Of a stretch of 30,767 bases of DNA, positions 8,577-16,799 are shown one piece after another. The stretch's first letter is position 1. Every line of letters starts with the position of its first letter. Position numbers and translations under genes: made by a program. Below the pieces are notes generated by a model. That model was not told where the DNA came from, did no database searches, and saw only the letters and a list, made by a program, of their open reading frames with translations. Source of the DNA: CAZOKO01 sp964580455 (GTDB lineage: Bacteria; Desulfobacterota; WTBG01); contig CAZOKO010000021.1 in NCBI GenBank assembly GCA_964580455.1, positions 1 through 30,767 on the forward strand, in the 5' to 3' direction.

Positions 8577-9167
8577 ATGAAGATAAGGTTTCCACGAATA
8601 AAAGTAACAGTAAAGAATGTGTACGAAGAATGTAACCATGGCTTAAAGGAAGGTGATTCTTTTATCTTTGAAGATTTTACCAAGGCACCTGCCGGTTTTT
8701 GTGAAGGGGCAACCAGCGCTCTCTTTCCCTGCCTCTATGCCCTCTCGTTTGGTGCCTGCTTTCCCTTTGAAGACAATCAGCGCTCTATCCACACTACCTG
8801 TCCTGATGGTGGCAAGGTGGATTTCTTTTCTGAAGTGATCGAAGAGGGAGATATAAAACCCTGTTTTGTAGATAAGGAAAAACACACAGGTCCAAATCCA
8901 CACAAGATGATCATTTCAGTTGATGAGGTAAAGGGAAAGTGTTTCTACAACTATAAAAAAGGCGATTCTTTTGAGGTAGAGGGTTTGCGCACCATAGAGG
9001 GCTTCTGCGGTGCTGCCTATCATACCCTCTTCCCTGTTCTCTTTGCCTTGAATTTTGGGGGAACATACCCTTTTGAAGATAATATCAATTCGCTTTCGAC
9101 AGTTACCTGTCCCGATGGAGGGAACATTCGCTTCAAAGTAACCCGCATTGAAGAAAAGGAGGAGTAA
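8577..9167 (+). CDS. tandem-duplicated TIGR04076 family protein
   Basis: A 196-residue protein made of two copies of a domain I recognise as the TIGR04076 family, usually a single domain of about 90 residues and of unknown function. Copy 1 spans about residues 8-90 and copy 2 about 108-192. Each copy has a GDSF segment, an FC near the middle, LFP-L-AL-FG, PFED and a closing CPDGG. Conserved cysteines and the CPDGG turn hint at metal or cofactor binding, but that is inference. It follows AGGAGAAAG. Its stop lies in the ribosome binding site region of the ketosynthase gene, which starts three bases later, so the two are translationally coupled. No signal peptide. Confidence 0.8.
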   Translation: MKIRFPRIKVTVKNVYEECNHGLKEGDSFIFEDFTKAPAGFCEGATSALFPCLYALSFGACFPFEDNQRSIHTTCPDGGKVDFFSEVIEEGDIKPCFVDKEKHTGPNPHKMIISVDEVKGKCFYNYKKGDSFEVEGLRTIEGFCGAAYHTLFPVLFALNFGGTYPFEDNINSLSTVTCPDGGNIRFKVTRIEEKEE

Positions 9168-9169
9168 AA

Positions 9170-10426
9170 ATGAATAAAAGAGTGGTTGTTACAGGCCTGG
9201 GAGTGATTGCCCCTCTCGGTATCGGTAAGGAGAATTTCTGGGATGGGATGATATCCGGCAAATCTGCCGTAAGAGAAATAACTGATTTTGATACCACTGG
9301 GCTTAAAACCAAAATTGCAGCGGAGGTAAAAGATTTTGATCCATTAGATTTTGGCTTAACTAAAGAAGAAGCGAATCGTATGGACCGCTATGTTCAGTTT
9401 GCCCTCTGTGGAGCGAAGATGGCCATCAGTGATGCGAAACTTGAATTTAATAATCTTGATCGTAACAGGATAGGGGTGTGCCTGGCGAATGCCATCTGTG
9501 GAACAAAATATATGGAGGAGGAGTTCTTACGGGTAACGAATTGGGGAAAGGAAACCATTGATCCCAGTAAGGTACGCCCAGACCTTTATGATGCCTCCAT
9601 GTTTAATACACCCTCAACTGAAATCTCTGCCTGTTTTGGCCTGAAGGGAGTTTCAAATACTCTTTCCACTGGGTGCACTGCGGGAACTGATGCGTTTGGG
9701 TTTGCCTATGAGTGCATTCAGGACGGTGATGTGGATATCATGTTAGCAGGAGCATCCGAGGCACCCATTACTCCTATTACATTTGCCTCTTTTGATGTGA
9801 TTAACGCTCTGTCTACCAGGAATGATAATCCTGAATGTGCGTCGCGCCCCTTTGACAGAGAACGTGACGGATTTATTGTCTCTGAGGCATGTGGAATTTT
9901 GATAGTAGAGGAGTTACAGCATGCCCTGGCAAGAGGGGCACATATCTATTGTGAAATTGCCGGTTTTGGGACAAGCTGCAATGCCTTTCATATGACTGAC
10001 CTTCCCCCGGATGGTAATGCCTTGTTGTATTCTATCCGTTCAGCGATGGAAGAAGGTAGACTATCACCAGGTGATATAGATTACATCTGTGCTCATGGAA
10101 GTTCTACACCCCAAAATGATGTATTTGAAACCAATGCCTACAAATCTTTTTTTGGAAAGAAGGCCTATGGTATCCCCATGAGTTCTATTAAATCGATGAT
10201 GGGTCATCCTCTCGCTGCAGCTAATAGTGTGGAACTTGTTGCCTGCGCACAGATCTTTGAAAAGAACGTGTTGCCACCTACGATAAATTATGAAGTGCCG
10301 GATCCCGCGTGTGATTTAGACTACGTACCCAATGTGAGCCGGAAGGCAAAGGTCGATACCATACTCAAGACCAGTAGTGGTTTTTCCGGTATTCATTCAT
10401 CTACCGTGATTCAGAGATGGCAATAA
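9170..10426 (+). CDS. beta-ketoacyl-ACP synthase, catalytically complete (KS-alpha-like)
   Basis: A condensing enzyme of the FabF/type II polyketide KS family, 418 residues, the usual length. The active-site triad is present: C169 in STGCTAGTDAFG, H309 in CAHGSSTPQND and H346 in GHPLAA, with the supporting lysine K341. It should take the acyl group on C169, decarboxylate malonyl-ACP and extend the chain. It is paired with a dead paralog (10549-11790) and an ACP (11850-12089), the arrangement of a KS/chain-length-factor heterodimer. An ordinary FabF would normally sit with fabD, fabG or fabZ, none of which is here. ATG at 9170 with GGAGG a few bases upstream, overlapping the end of the TIGR04076 gene. 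Confidence 0.92.
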   Translation: MNKRVVVTGLGVIAPLGIGKENFWDGMISGKSAVREITDFDTTGLKTKIAAEVKDFDPLDFGLTKEEANRMDRYVQFALCGAKMAISDAKLEFNNLDRNRIGVCLANAICGTKYMEEEFLRVTNWGKETIDPSKVRPDLYDASMFNTPSTEISACFGLKGVSNTLSTGCTAGTDAFGFAYECIQDGDVDIMLAGASEAPITPITFASFDVINALSTRNDNPECASRPFDRERDGFIVSEACGILIVEELQHALARGAHIYCEIAGFGTSCNAFHMTDLPPDGNALLYSIRSAMEEGRLSPGDIDYICAHGSSTPQNDVFETNAYKSFFGKKAYGIPMSSIKSMMGHPLAAANSVELVACAQIFEKNVLPPTINYEVPDPACDLDYVPNVSRKAKVDTILKTSSGFSGIHSSTVIQRWQ

Positions 10427-10439
10427 TAATGCTAGATGA

Positions 10440-10526
10440 AAGATGCAGGATACAGGTTACAGGATGCAGGATATGATATAAAAATGGAATCATGCATCCT
10501 GCATCTTGAATCGTGGATCATACATC
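10440..10526. repeat. dispersed repeat A, copy 2, between the ketosynthase genes
   Basis: AAGATGCAGGAT (10440-10451) and ATCCTGCATCTT (10496-10507) are a perfect 12-base inverted repeat. They are embedded in further GGATACAGG, GGATGCAGG and ATCATGCATCC words, with a related tail to 10526. It fills the gap between the two ketosynthase genes and would form a strong hairpin in the mRNA, possibly tuning the ratio of the two subunits. No T-run, so not a typical terminator. Confidence 0.75.
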
Positions 10527-10548
10527 AAAGCAGATAAGAGGAACAAGA

Positions 10549-11790
10549 ATGGGAAGAAGAGTAGTCATTACAGGTTTGGGAATAGTTGCTCCCAGCGGCA
10601 TAGGAAAAGCAGCTTTCTGGGATGGTATGAAGGAAGGGACTTCCTTTATTTCCCCCATCAGTAAGTTTGATGCCTCACGCTATCCCTCACGGATTGCAGG
10701 TGAGGTTAGAGAGCTTAAAATACCAGACTCTTTTTCAAAGAGGTTGCTTAAGAAGCTTGACAGGTTTTCCCACCTGGCACTGGTGGCAGCTGATCTGGCA
10801 TTAAAGGATGGGAAATTGGAATTGGCTGATGAGAATTTAGACAGGGTGGGGGTTTTTATGGGAAATGCCTTGGGAGGATGGGAATACGCGGAGACAGAGC
10901 TGCGGGATCTTTACATTGAGGGACTGGATGGGGTAAGTCCCTATCAGGCAACGGCATGGTTCCCTGCTGCACCTCAGGGACAAATCTCCATCTATTATGG
11001 AATCAAAGGATATAGCAAGACAGTCATTTCCGACAGGGCAAGTTCACTCATGGCTTTAGGATACGCTGCAAGAACTATCAAGAAAGGTAATGCCGATCTC
11101 ATACTGGCAGGAGGAACAGAAGCCCCCATTGCACCCTATGCACTATTATGCTGTAATACCAATGGATCACTTTCTACCAGAAATGAAGAGGCATCAACTG
11201 CTTATCGACCTTTCGATGGAACGAGAGATGGCTTTGTTATAGGAGAAGGAGCTGGTATAGTGGTATTAGAGGAAATGGAACATGCCCTTGAGAGAGGTGC
11301 TCATATTTATGGAGAGGTTGTAGGTTATTCAACAAACTGTGATGGTTACCACCGGATTGACTTCGACCCTGAAGGTAATCAGTTAGCTGTGGCAATTAAA
11401 ACGGCTCTACACGAATCAGAAGTATCAATAGGTGAGGTGGACTATATCTGTGCTGATGGTGATGCTACAGAGAATGGAGACAGGAGTGAAACCAAGGCGG
11501 TTAAAAAGGTTTTTGGGAAGGAGGCTTATAAAATTCCCATAAGTGCTCCCAAATCGATGACTGGCAACCTGCTCGGTGCATCAGGTGCTGTTGATCTGAT
11601 TACGACACTTCTCTCGATGGAGCATAGTTGCATTTTGCCTACCATCAATGGTCGGGAAAAAGACCAGGAATGTGACCTGGATTATGTCCCTTTAAGATCA
11701 AGACCTCAAGATATAAATACTGCCCTTATCCACTCCAGAGGAAGAGGAGGGATAAATACCGTTTTAGTTGTTCAGAAAGTTCACCCGTAA
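10549..11790 (+). CDS. catalytically dead ketosynthase, chain-length-factor-like (KS-beta)
   Basis: A 413-residue ketosynthase-fold protein, homologous along its length to the upstream KS (both open with VVITGLG / VVVTGLG and share STRN and PFD blocks). All three catalytic residues are replaced: R163 where the nucleophilic cysteine should be (SDRASSL), D303 for the first histidine (CADGDATENGD) and N340 for the second (SMTGNLLG). The lysine K335 is kept. Loss of catalysis with a preserved fold is the hallmark of KS-beta/CLF subunits, which set chain length as a heterodimer with KS-alpha. Typical CLFs have glutamine at the cysteine position, so arginine is unusual. The frame opens with a GTG at 10513 inside repeat A; the ATG at 10549 after GAGGAACA fits the KS alignment. 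Confidence 0.88.
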   Translation: MGRRVVITGLGIVAPSGIGKAAFWDGMKEGTSFISPISKFDASRYPSRIAGEVRELKIPDSFSKRLLKKLDRFSHLALVAADLALKDGKLELADENLDRVGVFMGNALGGWEYAETELRDLYIEGLDGVSPYQATAWFPAAPQGQISIYYGIKGYSKTVISDRASSLMALGYAARTIKKGNADLILAGGTEAPIAPYALLCCNTNGSLSTRNEEASTAYRPFDGTRDGFVIGEGAGIVVLEEMEHALERGAHIYGEVVGYSTNCDGYHRIDFDPEGNQLAVAIKTALHESEVSIGEVDYICADGDATENGDRSETKAVKKVFGKEAYKIPISAPKSMTGNLLGASGAVDLITTLLSMEHSCILPTINGREKDQECDLDYVPLRSRPQDINTALIHSRGRGGINTVLVVQKVHP

Positions 11791-11849
11791 TAGGGAGTCT
11801 TTAACTATGAGTTATTATTTAAATGAAGAGGAGGGATGGATAGGATACT

Positions 11850-12089
11850 ATGTTAGTTGAAGAAGCATTAAAAGAGATTTTAATAGACAAGATAGAAATC
11901 GAACCTGGTGAGTTCAAACCTGAAGCGAAATTGGCTGATGATTTTGGTGTAGATTCAACTGAAATGGTTGAGATCATTTTAAGTCTGGAAAAGGCATTGG
12001 GAATCAAGATTCCTGAAGGTTTTATAAGTAAGAATTTTTCCATTAGAGAAATTGTTGACACTATCCAGGAAAGGTGTGTATTAGCCTGA
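11850..12089 (+). CDS. acyl carrier protein
   Basis: A 79-residue acidic protein with the phosphopantetheine attachment serine at S36 in the GVDSTEMVE motif, followed by helix-2 sequence typical of ACPs (EIILSLEKALGIKIPEG). It would carry the growing chain for the adjacent ketosynthase pair. KS, dead KS and ACP in this order form the minimal type II polyketide synthase set. The ATG at 11850 follows GAGGAGGG at a slightly long spacing; an earlier ATG at 11823 runs into a stop after six codons. No phosphopantetheinyl transferase is present in the window. Confidence 0.92.
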   Translation: MLVEEALKEILIDKIEIEPGEFKPEAKLADDFGVDSTEMVEIILSLEKALGIKIPEGFISKNFSIREIVDTIQERCVLA

Positions 12090-12108
12090 GCGAGGTTCGG
12101 TTTATTCT

Positions 12109-12945
12109 ATGCAGGGAGATAGTGTTAACATCATTGATTTGAGCCTGCCCATTGATGAAAAGGCAAAAGAACCTTTCCCCGTTAAGATAAAGAGATTGGA
12201 TCATAGTCGGGGTGCAGATTACCTGGGATGGGCACTGGCTGTTTCTCGAGATAAGAGCTTCCTGGAAAAGCTCAAAGGATGTTTCGGTTATCTTCTGGGG
12301 AAGAAGAGGATCAGCAGAAAAACATTTCCTGATGAAGAATTTATATCAGAGGAGAAGGTGACCGCTTCAGTCCATACCGGTACTCACCTGGACGCTCCCC
12401 ACCATTTTGGTACGCAATCCGAAGGAAAAGAAGCAAAAAAGATTGAGGATGTCCCTTTGAAATGGTGTTATGGTGATGGAGTGGTGCTGGATTTCACTCG
12501 TAAAGGGGCAGGTGAGTCTATTACTAAAGGAGATGTGCAAAAGGCACTTGAAAAAATTAACTATTCCATAAAACCTTTTGACATTGTGCTCATTCATACA
12601 GGAGCAGACCAGTACTGGCAGAAGAAGGAGTATTTTTTTAAATTCCCGGGTATGAGCAGAGAGGCAACGGCATGGCTTCTGGAGCAAGGGGTAAAGGTCA
12701 TAGGGATTGACGCCTTGGGATTTGACCGGCCGTTTCTTCGGATGGTTAATGATTATTTTAAAACAGGTGATGCAAGTTTTCTCTGGCCATCGCATCTTTA
12801 CGGGAGGGAAAAGGAGTATTGCCATATTGAGCGCCTGGCTAACCTGGACAAGATACCAAAACCTTATGGTTTTAAGGTGGCCTGTTTCCCTGTAAAGATA
12901 ATGGATGTAGGAGCCAGCTGGGTGAGGGCAGTAGCTATCGTTTAG
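12109..12945 (+). CDS. cyclase family metal-dependent hydrolase (kynurenine formamidase fold)
   Basis: A 278-residue member of the PF04199 'cyclase' family. The metal-binding signature HxGTHxDxPxH is intact: H89, H93, D95 and H98 in the segment SVHTGTHLDAPHH. Family members include bacterial kynurenine formamidase and proteins called cyclases in polyketide clusters; they act as amide or ester hydrolases, and some as dehydratases. Next to an ACP and an SRPBCC cyclase, a role in ring closure, lactone opening or release of the chain is plausible but not shown. It starts 20 bases after the ACP stop, with a weak ribosome binding site, so translation may be coupled. Confidence 0.85.
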   Translation: MQGDSVNIIDLSLPIDEKAKEPFPVKIKRLDHSRGADYLGWALAVSRDKSFLEKLKGCFGYLLGKKRISRKTFPDEEFISEEKVTASVHTGTHLDAPHHFGTQSEGKEAKKIEDVPLKWCYGDGVVLDFTRKGAGESITKGDVQKALEKINYSIKPFDIVLIHTGADQYWQKKEYFFKFPGMSREATAWLLEQGVKVIGIDALGFDRPFLRMVNDYFKTGDASFLWPSHLYGREKEYCHIERLANLDKIPKPYGFKVACFPVKIMDVGASWVRAVAIV

Positions 12946-12975
12946 TTTGTGAATGGAACCACAGTGAAAGCTGTA

Positions 12976-13052
12976 GAATTGAAGAATTTAAGAATTCAGG
13001 AATTGCGAATTAAGAAAATTCCTAAATCCCTCAATTCCTAAATCCCTAAATA
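12976..13052. repeat. palindromic GGAATT/AATTCC intergenic repeat
   Basis: A left arm of GAATT-GAAGAATTTAAGAATTC-type words (12976-13014) is followed directly by a right arm of CCTAAATCCCTCAATTCC-type words (13021-13050), an imperfect inverted repeat. It fills most of the 128-base gap before the SRPBCC gene and matches the word family at 8486-8514. Confidence 0.6.
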
Positions 13053-13073
13053 CTTTTACAGAAGGAGGTTTAT

Positions 13074-13508
13074 ATGGCACACACAAAGAACAGTATAACT
13101 ATTAAAGCACCGTATGATAGAGTGTTTGATATTACCAATGACATTGAGCGCTGGACTGAGCTGTTTGATGAGTATAAGGATGCAAAGATTTTAAAGAGGG
13201 AAGGAAATAAGATTACCTTTCAGCTTACCAATAACCAGGGTAATTCCTGGCGTTCTTCTCGAATGCTGGATAAAGAGAACAAGATCTGCACCGCTCAAAG
13301 AGAAGAACCTATGTTCCCCTTCAAATATATGAATTTGAAGTGGACATATGAAGAAGCTCAAGATGAGGTGAAAATGACCTGGGAGCAGGATTTCGAGATG
13401 GATGCTAAGGCAAAATTTAATGATGTCCAGGCAGAAGAACTTATCAATAAGCACTCTGTTGAAAATATGAAGAGGATTAAGGAACTTATAGAGAGTGGCA
13501 AAGTATAG
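13074..13508 (+). CDS. SRPBCC / polyketide cyclase-like protein
   Basis: A 144-residue protein with the START/SRPBCC (Polyketide_cyc) pattern: an N-terminal strand with ITIKAPYDRVFDI, then the W-x-E-LF segment (ERWTELFDEY), central beta strands and a long C-terminal helix (about 115-142). This fold makes a deep hydrophobic pocket. In type II polyketide clusters it forms aromatase/cyclase enzymes that fold and dehydrate the poly-beta-keto chain; elsewhere it binds lipids, as in coenzyme Q-binding proteins. Proximity to KS, CLF and ACP favours the cyclase role. A strong GAAGGAGG sets the ATG at 13074. The MFS gene begins four bases after its stop. Confidence 0.82.
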   Translation: MAHTKNSITIKAPYDRVFDITNDIERWTELFDEYKDAKILKREGNKITFQLTNNQGNSWRSSRMLDKENKICTAQREEPMFPFKYMNLKWTYEEAQDEVKMTWEQDFEMDAKAKFNDVQAEELINKHSVENMKRIKELIESGKV

Positions 13509-13512
13509 GTAG

Positions 13513-14700
13513 ATGTGGGCTGGAGGGGTACATAAAGTTGTAGACAAAAAAATTATACTCGTTTTCCTGTGTTTTCAAGGGGCACTCATATCCTTCAATA
13601 TATCTTCCATTGCAGGGATTGTCCCTGCCATGAGTGGAGTGTTCGGTGTTTCTGATTTTACTATGGGCAGAATCATCGTTGCCTATATGGTACCCTATGG
13701 AATAGCAGCCCTCTTATATGGTCCTCTTTCCCGGATTGTAAATGTAGGGAAGCTGGTACTCTTTTGCCTGTCTGTTTTTTCTGTATCCAGTTTCTTTTCC
13801 GGGGTTGTAAGTTCCTTCTGGCCTCTCTTTTTCTCTCGTGTGGTGGCAGGTATTGCTGCCTCAGTTGTCATCCCCCTTTCTCTCTCTTTGATTGGTCATC
13901 TCATGTCTTATGAAGACAGGGGAAAAGCTGTGGGTGTCTTTTTTAGCGTGACCTTTGCCTCATCTGTCACGGGGGTGTTCTTAAGTGGTCTGGTTGATTG
14001 GAGATGGATGTTTTTTATTCCTGCCTTTGGTGGTGTGGCAGTTGTTATGTTTGCTCTTATTTTACTCCCCCCTATGGAGAGAGAGCAAAGTGGATTAAAA
14101 ACCGATTATTTTAGAGTGCTCTTTAAAGATGAAGGTCGCAGTGTATTTGCTTACATCTTCCTGGTAGCTTTTATTTATAGTAGTATCTATTCCTGGTTGG
14201 GTGTCTTTTTTGTCCATAAGTTTGGAATGAGTCAATTATGGATTAGTTTATTTCTTACCAGCATTGGGCTGGGTGGTATAGTGGGAGAATTGACAGGAGG
14301 TATTTTTGCAGATAAGAAAGGAAGGATAACAACTGTAACCTGTGGGGCACTTTTTTTATTTGTAACTACTGTAGGTTTTGTATATACGTCATCCTTTCTT
14401 GTCCTGGGATTAGTACTGTTTCTCCACGGGTTAGCGTGGACTGTTAATCATAGTGCCCTTTCCACCATCCTGACGGATTTCCCTTCTCACTTAAGAGCTG
14501 AAGCAACTTCACTTAACAGTTCGCTTCGCTTTGTGAGTGGTGGGATAGGAACAGCTGTGACGGGTTTTTTTGTTGCGAGGGATTTTTATACTACATTCCT
14601 TGTATATGCCTTTTTATTCCTGCTTTTGGGGATGGTGACTCGGGTAATGCTGAGAAGACCCATAGCTGATAAAGTAGTTGCCCAAGAAGGTATCCTTTAA
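13513..14700 (+). CDS. major facilitator superfamily transporter
   Basis: A 395-residue, very hydrophobic protein with about twelve predicted membrane spans in two halves. A central cytoplasmic loop lies near residues 190-210. The YEDRGKAVG segment in the loop after the fourth helix resembles the conserved MFS motif, and ADKKGR near residue 257 is the same type of loop in the second half. It resembles drug/sugar proton antiporters of the AraJ/Bcr type. It could export a soluble pathway product or intermediate, complementing the RND system. The start at 13513 is the only early in-frame ATG; its ribosome binding site is weak, so coupling to the SRPBCC stop four bases upstream is likely. Confidence 0.85.
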   Translation: MWAGGVHKVVDKKIILVFLCFQGALISFNISSIAGIVPAMSGVFGVSDFTMGRIIVAYMVPYGIAALLYGPLSRIVNVGKLVLFCLSVFSVSSFFSGVVSSFWPLFFSRVVAGIAASVVIPLSLSLIGHLMSYEDRGKAVGVFFSVTFASSVTGVFLSGLVDWRWMFFIPAFGGVAVVMFALILLPPMEREQSGLKTDYFRVLFKDEGRSVFAYIFLVAFIYSSIYSWLGVFFVHKFGMSQLWISLFLTSIGLGGIVGELTGGIFADKKGRITTVTCGALFLFVTTVGFVYTSSFLVLGLVLFLHGLAWTVNHSALSTILTDFPSHLRAEATSLNSSLRFVSGGIGTAVTGFFVARDFYTTFLVYAFLFLLLGMVTRVMLRRPIADKVVAQEGIL

Positions 14701-14724
14701 GGTTTGAGAGGTAGAAATATTATT

Positions 14725-16704
14725 ATGTCTGAAAAGAAAGAATATGAAGGCAGACTTTTAGATATCGATCTCAGCTCGGGTAAGACCGTAGTCAGGCCTC
14801 TCGGAAGTGACCTCTTTAAAAATTTTATCGGTGGCAGTGGCATTAATGCCAAGCTGCTTTATGATGAGGTTCCTGTGTCATGTGACCCTTTGTCACCCGA
14901 AAATGTTTTGATCTTTGGTTTTGGACCTCTTTTGGGAAGTGGTTTTCCGGCATCTACCCGTTTTACTATAACCTCTAAAAGTCCCTTAACCGGTATTTAT
15001 ACAGATTCTAATGCTGGTGGGAGTTTTGGTGTTGCAGCCAGGAGGAAAGGGTATGATCATATCATCATCAGGGGACAATCAGACAGACCTGTCTATCTGA
15101 TATTGGAGGGAGAGGGAAATGTCAGAATAATGGATGCCGGCAATCTCCGGGGACTGGATACCTTTGAAACGGATGAGATGCTGCACAGAATGCACGGGGA
15201 ATGTGAGACCTTGAGAATTGGGCCGGCGGGTGAAAATCTGGTAAAATTTGCTTCTATTGTTTCTTCATCAGGCAGAATAAGTTTCAATGGCAGAGGTGGA
15301 CTGGGTTGTGTAATGGGTGTAAAGAAGTTAAAGGCAATAGTTATAACATCAGATAAAAAAGCGCAAAATTCTGATTCCTCAGTTCCTCTTGCAGATGCTG
15401 GCTACATAAAAGAGATTTCCACTCGCTACAGAAAGCTGATGCTTGAGTCAGAACGCTGTAAAGTGCGCTCTAAATGCGGAACTATGGATATAATGGCAGC
15501 ATATAGTGCATTTGATGATCTATGGGAAAAGAATTACCAGCATCATCTGGATCCTTCGGACATAGAGGATCTCCTTCCTCCATCCCTGCTCAAAAAATAC
15601 ATGGCAGGTAAAACAGGTTGTCATGGTTGTCCTCTGAGCTGCACCTTAAAATTCAAGGTGAAGGAAGGTACTTTCAGTGGAGAAGAAGGAGGGAAGTTTG
15701 AGTTTGGTCATGCCTACCTTTTAGGACCGAATTTGGGCATCTACACATTTCCACCACTCTTAAACCTTGCCAATTATGCCAATCGGATGGGTATTGATTC
15801 CATGGAATTGGGTTCAACCCTGGGCATGTTCACTGAGTGTTTTGAGCAGAAGCTTGTCACTGAAAACGATTGTGATGGGATAAATTTAAAGTGGGGAGAT
15901 GTTGAGGGCTATCGTAAATTGACTGAAAAGATTGCTTGTCGACAGGGAATTGGTGATACCCTGGCGGAAGGTGTGAGAAAAGCTTCTTCCACTATAAGCC
16001 CACGTGCTGAAACATTTGCATTTCATATCAAAGGGCAGGGATACAGGGTTGATAGCAACCAGGCCTGGGTTTTAAGCTATGCTCTCTCTACCAGAGGGGG
16101 TGACCACCTGAAAGGGATGCCCTTCACCATATTTGCCCCTGGAAGGAAGGAGATTATCGATCGCTGTGTCGGGAGTTTACCTGGTGAGGAGGGATACGAT
16201 CCCAGGAATCCGGAGGCGAAAGGAAGGATCGTCTGGTGGCATGAGAATTTTAAGACCCTGATTGATTGTCTGGGATTATGTATTTTTCCTGTAGTTGGTC
16301 TCTTTAATGAAGGAAATCTTCCGCTTGAGACCCTTGCCAGACTCTATAATGGAGCAACCGGCTTTACTGCAAGTGCTGGTGAAATGTTCCGCTCTGCTGA
16401 GCGTGTCTACCAGTTGGAAAAGGCTTTTAACGTAAAGCTTGGCATAACCCGCAAGGATGACTGTTTTGTAAAGCGTGAAGTGGATGGGGAGGAAGGAAAG
16501 GATCTCCCCTTTCAAAAGATCGATTTAGATCATCCTGGCATGCTTGAAGAATATTACAAATACAGAGGTTATAGTGGAGAAGGGTTACCAACCCTCACCC
16601 GATTGAAAGAGGTAGGATTGAACCAGGTAGCACAGGAACTTCGTGCAATGAGTCTTACATGTGAAGATTCAGTCCTGCCACTTGATGAGGTAATTCGACT
16701 ATAG
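14725..16704 (+). CDS. aldehyde:ferredoxin oxidoreductase family protein, AOR2
   Basis: The second AOR, 659 residues, with the expected N-terminal FIGGSGIN motif (about 34-41) and a complete cysteine set: C299, C302 and C306 in CHGCPLSC, and the last in DCLGLC near residue 512. It should hold a [4Fe-4S] cluster and a tungsten or molybdenum bis-pterin. It is clearly diverged from AOR1, so a different substrate is likely. It begins 24 bases after the transporter stop. A TTG at 14704 would extend it by seven codons, but GAGAGGTAG lies about ten bases ahead of the ATG at 14725. Candidate jobs: reducing the starter acid to an aldehyde, or oxidising aldehyde products with ferredoxin. Confidence 0.92.
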   Translation: MSEKKEYEGRLLDIDLSSGKTVVRPLGSDLFKNFIGGSGINAKLLYDEVPVSCDPLSPENVLIFGFGPLLGSGFPASTRFTITSKSPLTGIYTDSNAGGSFGVAARRKGYDHIIIRGQSDRPVYLILEGEGNVRIMDAGNLRGLDTFETDEMLHRMHGECETLRIGPAGENLVKFASIVSSSGRISFNGRGGLGCVMGVKKLKAIVITSDKKAQNSDSSVPLADAGYIKEISTRYRKLMLESERCKVRSKCGTMDIMAAYSAFDDLWEKNYQHHLDPSDIEDLLPPSLLKKYMAGKTGCHGCPLSCTLKFKVKEGTFSGEEGGKFEFGHAYLLGPNLGIYTFPPLLNLANYANRMGIDSMELGSTLGMFTECFEQKLVTENDCDGINLKWGDVEGYRKLTEKIACRQGIGDTLAEGVRKASSTISPRAETFAFHIKGQGYRVDSNQAWVLSYALSTRGGDHLKGMPFTIFAPGRKEIIDRCVGSLPGEEGYDPRNPEAKGRIVWWHENFKTLIDCLGLCIFPVVGLFNEGNLPLETLARLYNGATGFTASAGEMFRSAERVYQLEKAFNVKLGITRKDDCFVKREVDGEEGKDLPFQKIDLDHPGMLEEYYKYRGYSGEGLPTLTRLKEVGLNQVAQELRAMSLTCEDSVLPLDEVIRL

Positions 16705-16710
16705 ATATGT

Positions 16711-16781
16711 AACCACAGAGGAAAGTAAGTATAAGGTTATTTAACTTATTGATATTTAGAATTCTCCGTGCCCTCTGTGCT
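16711..16781. repeat. CACAGAG family repeat, third copy
   Basis: AACCACAGAGG (16711-16721) and CCCTCTGTGC (16771-16780) form the outer arms of an imperfect inverted repeat around an AT-rich centre, matching the palindrome at 3791-3872. It occupies the AOR2-amidohydrolase gap and produces a spurious open extension of the amidohydrolase frame. Confidence 0.6.
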
Positions 16782-16799
16782 AAAAAAAAGGATTATACA

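Noticed and set aside
10549..11790. Second ketosynthase as a pseudogene
   Set aside because: The frame is full length without stops, the fold motifs and the lysine are kept, and only catalytic positions differ, which fits a chain-length-factor role better than decay.
12367..12825. 152-codon open frame on the - strand inside the cyclase gene
   Set aside because: Antisense to a gene with an intact family metal motif; its translation has no family-like pattern.
8577..16704. Reading the cluster as ordinary fatty acid synthesis genes
   Set aside because: There is no fabD, fabG, fabZ or fabH, the second ketosynthase is catalytically dead, and cyclases, AORs and a transporter are interleaved.
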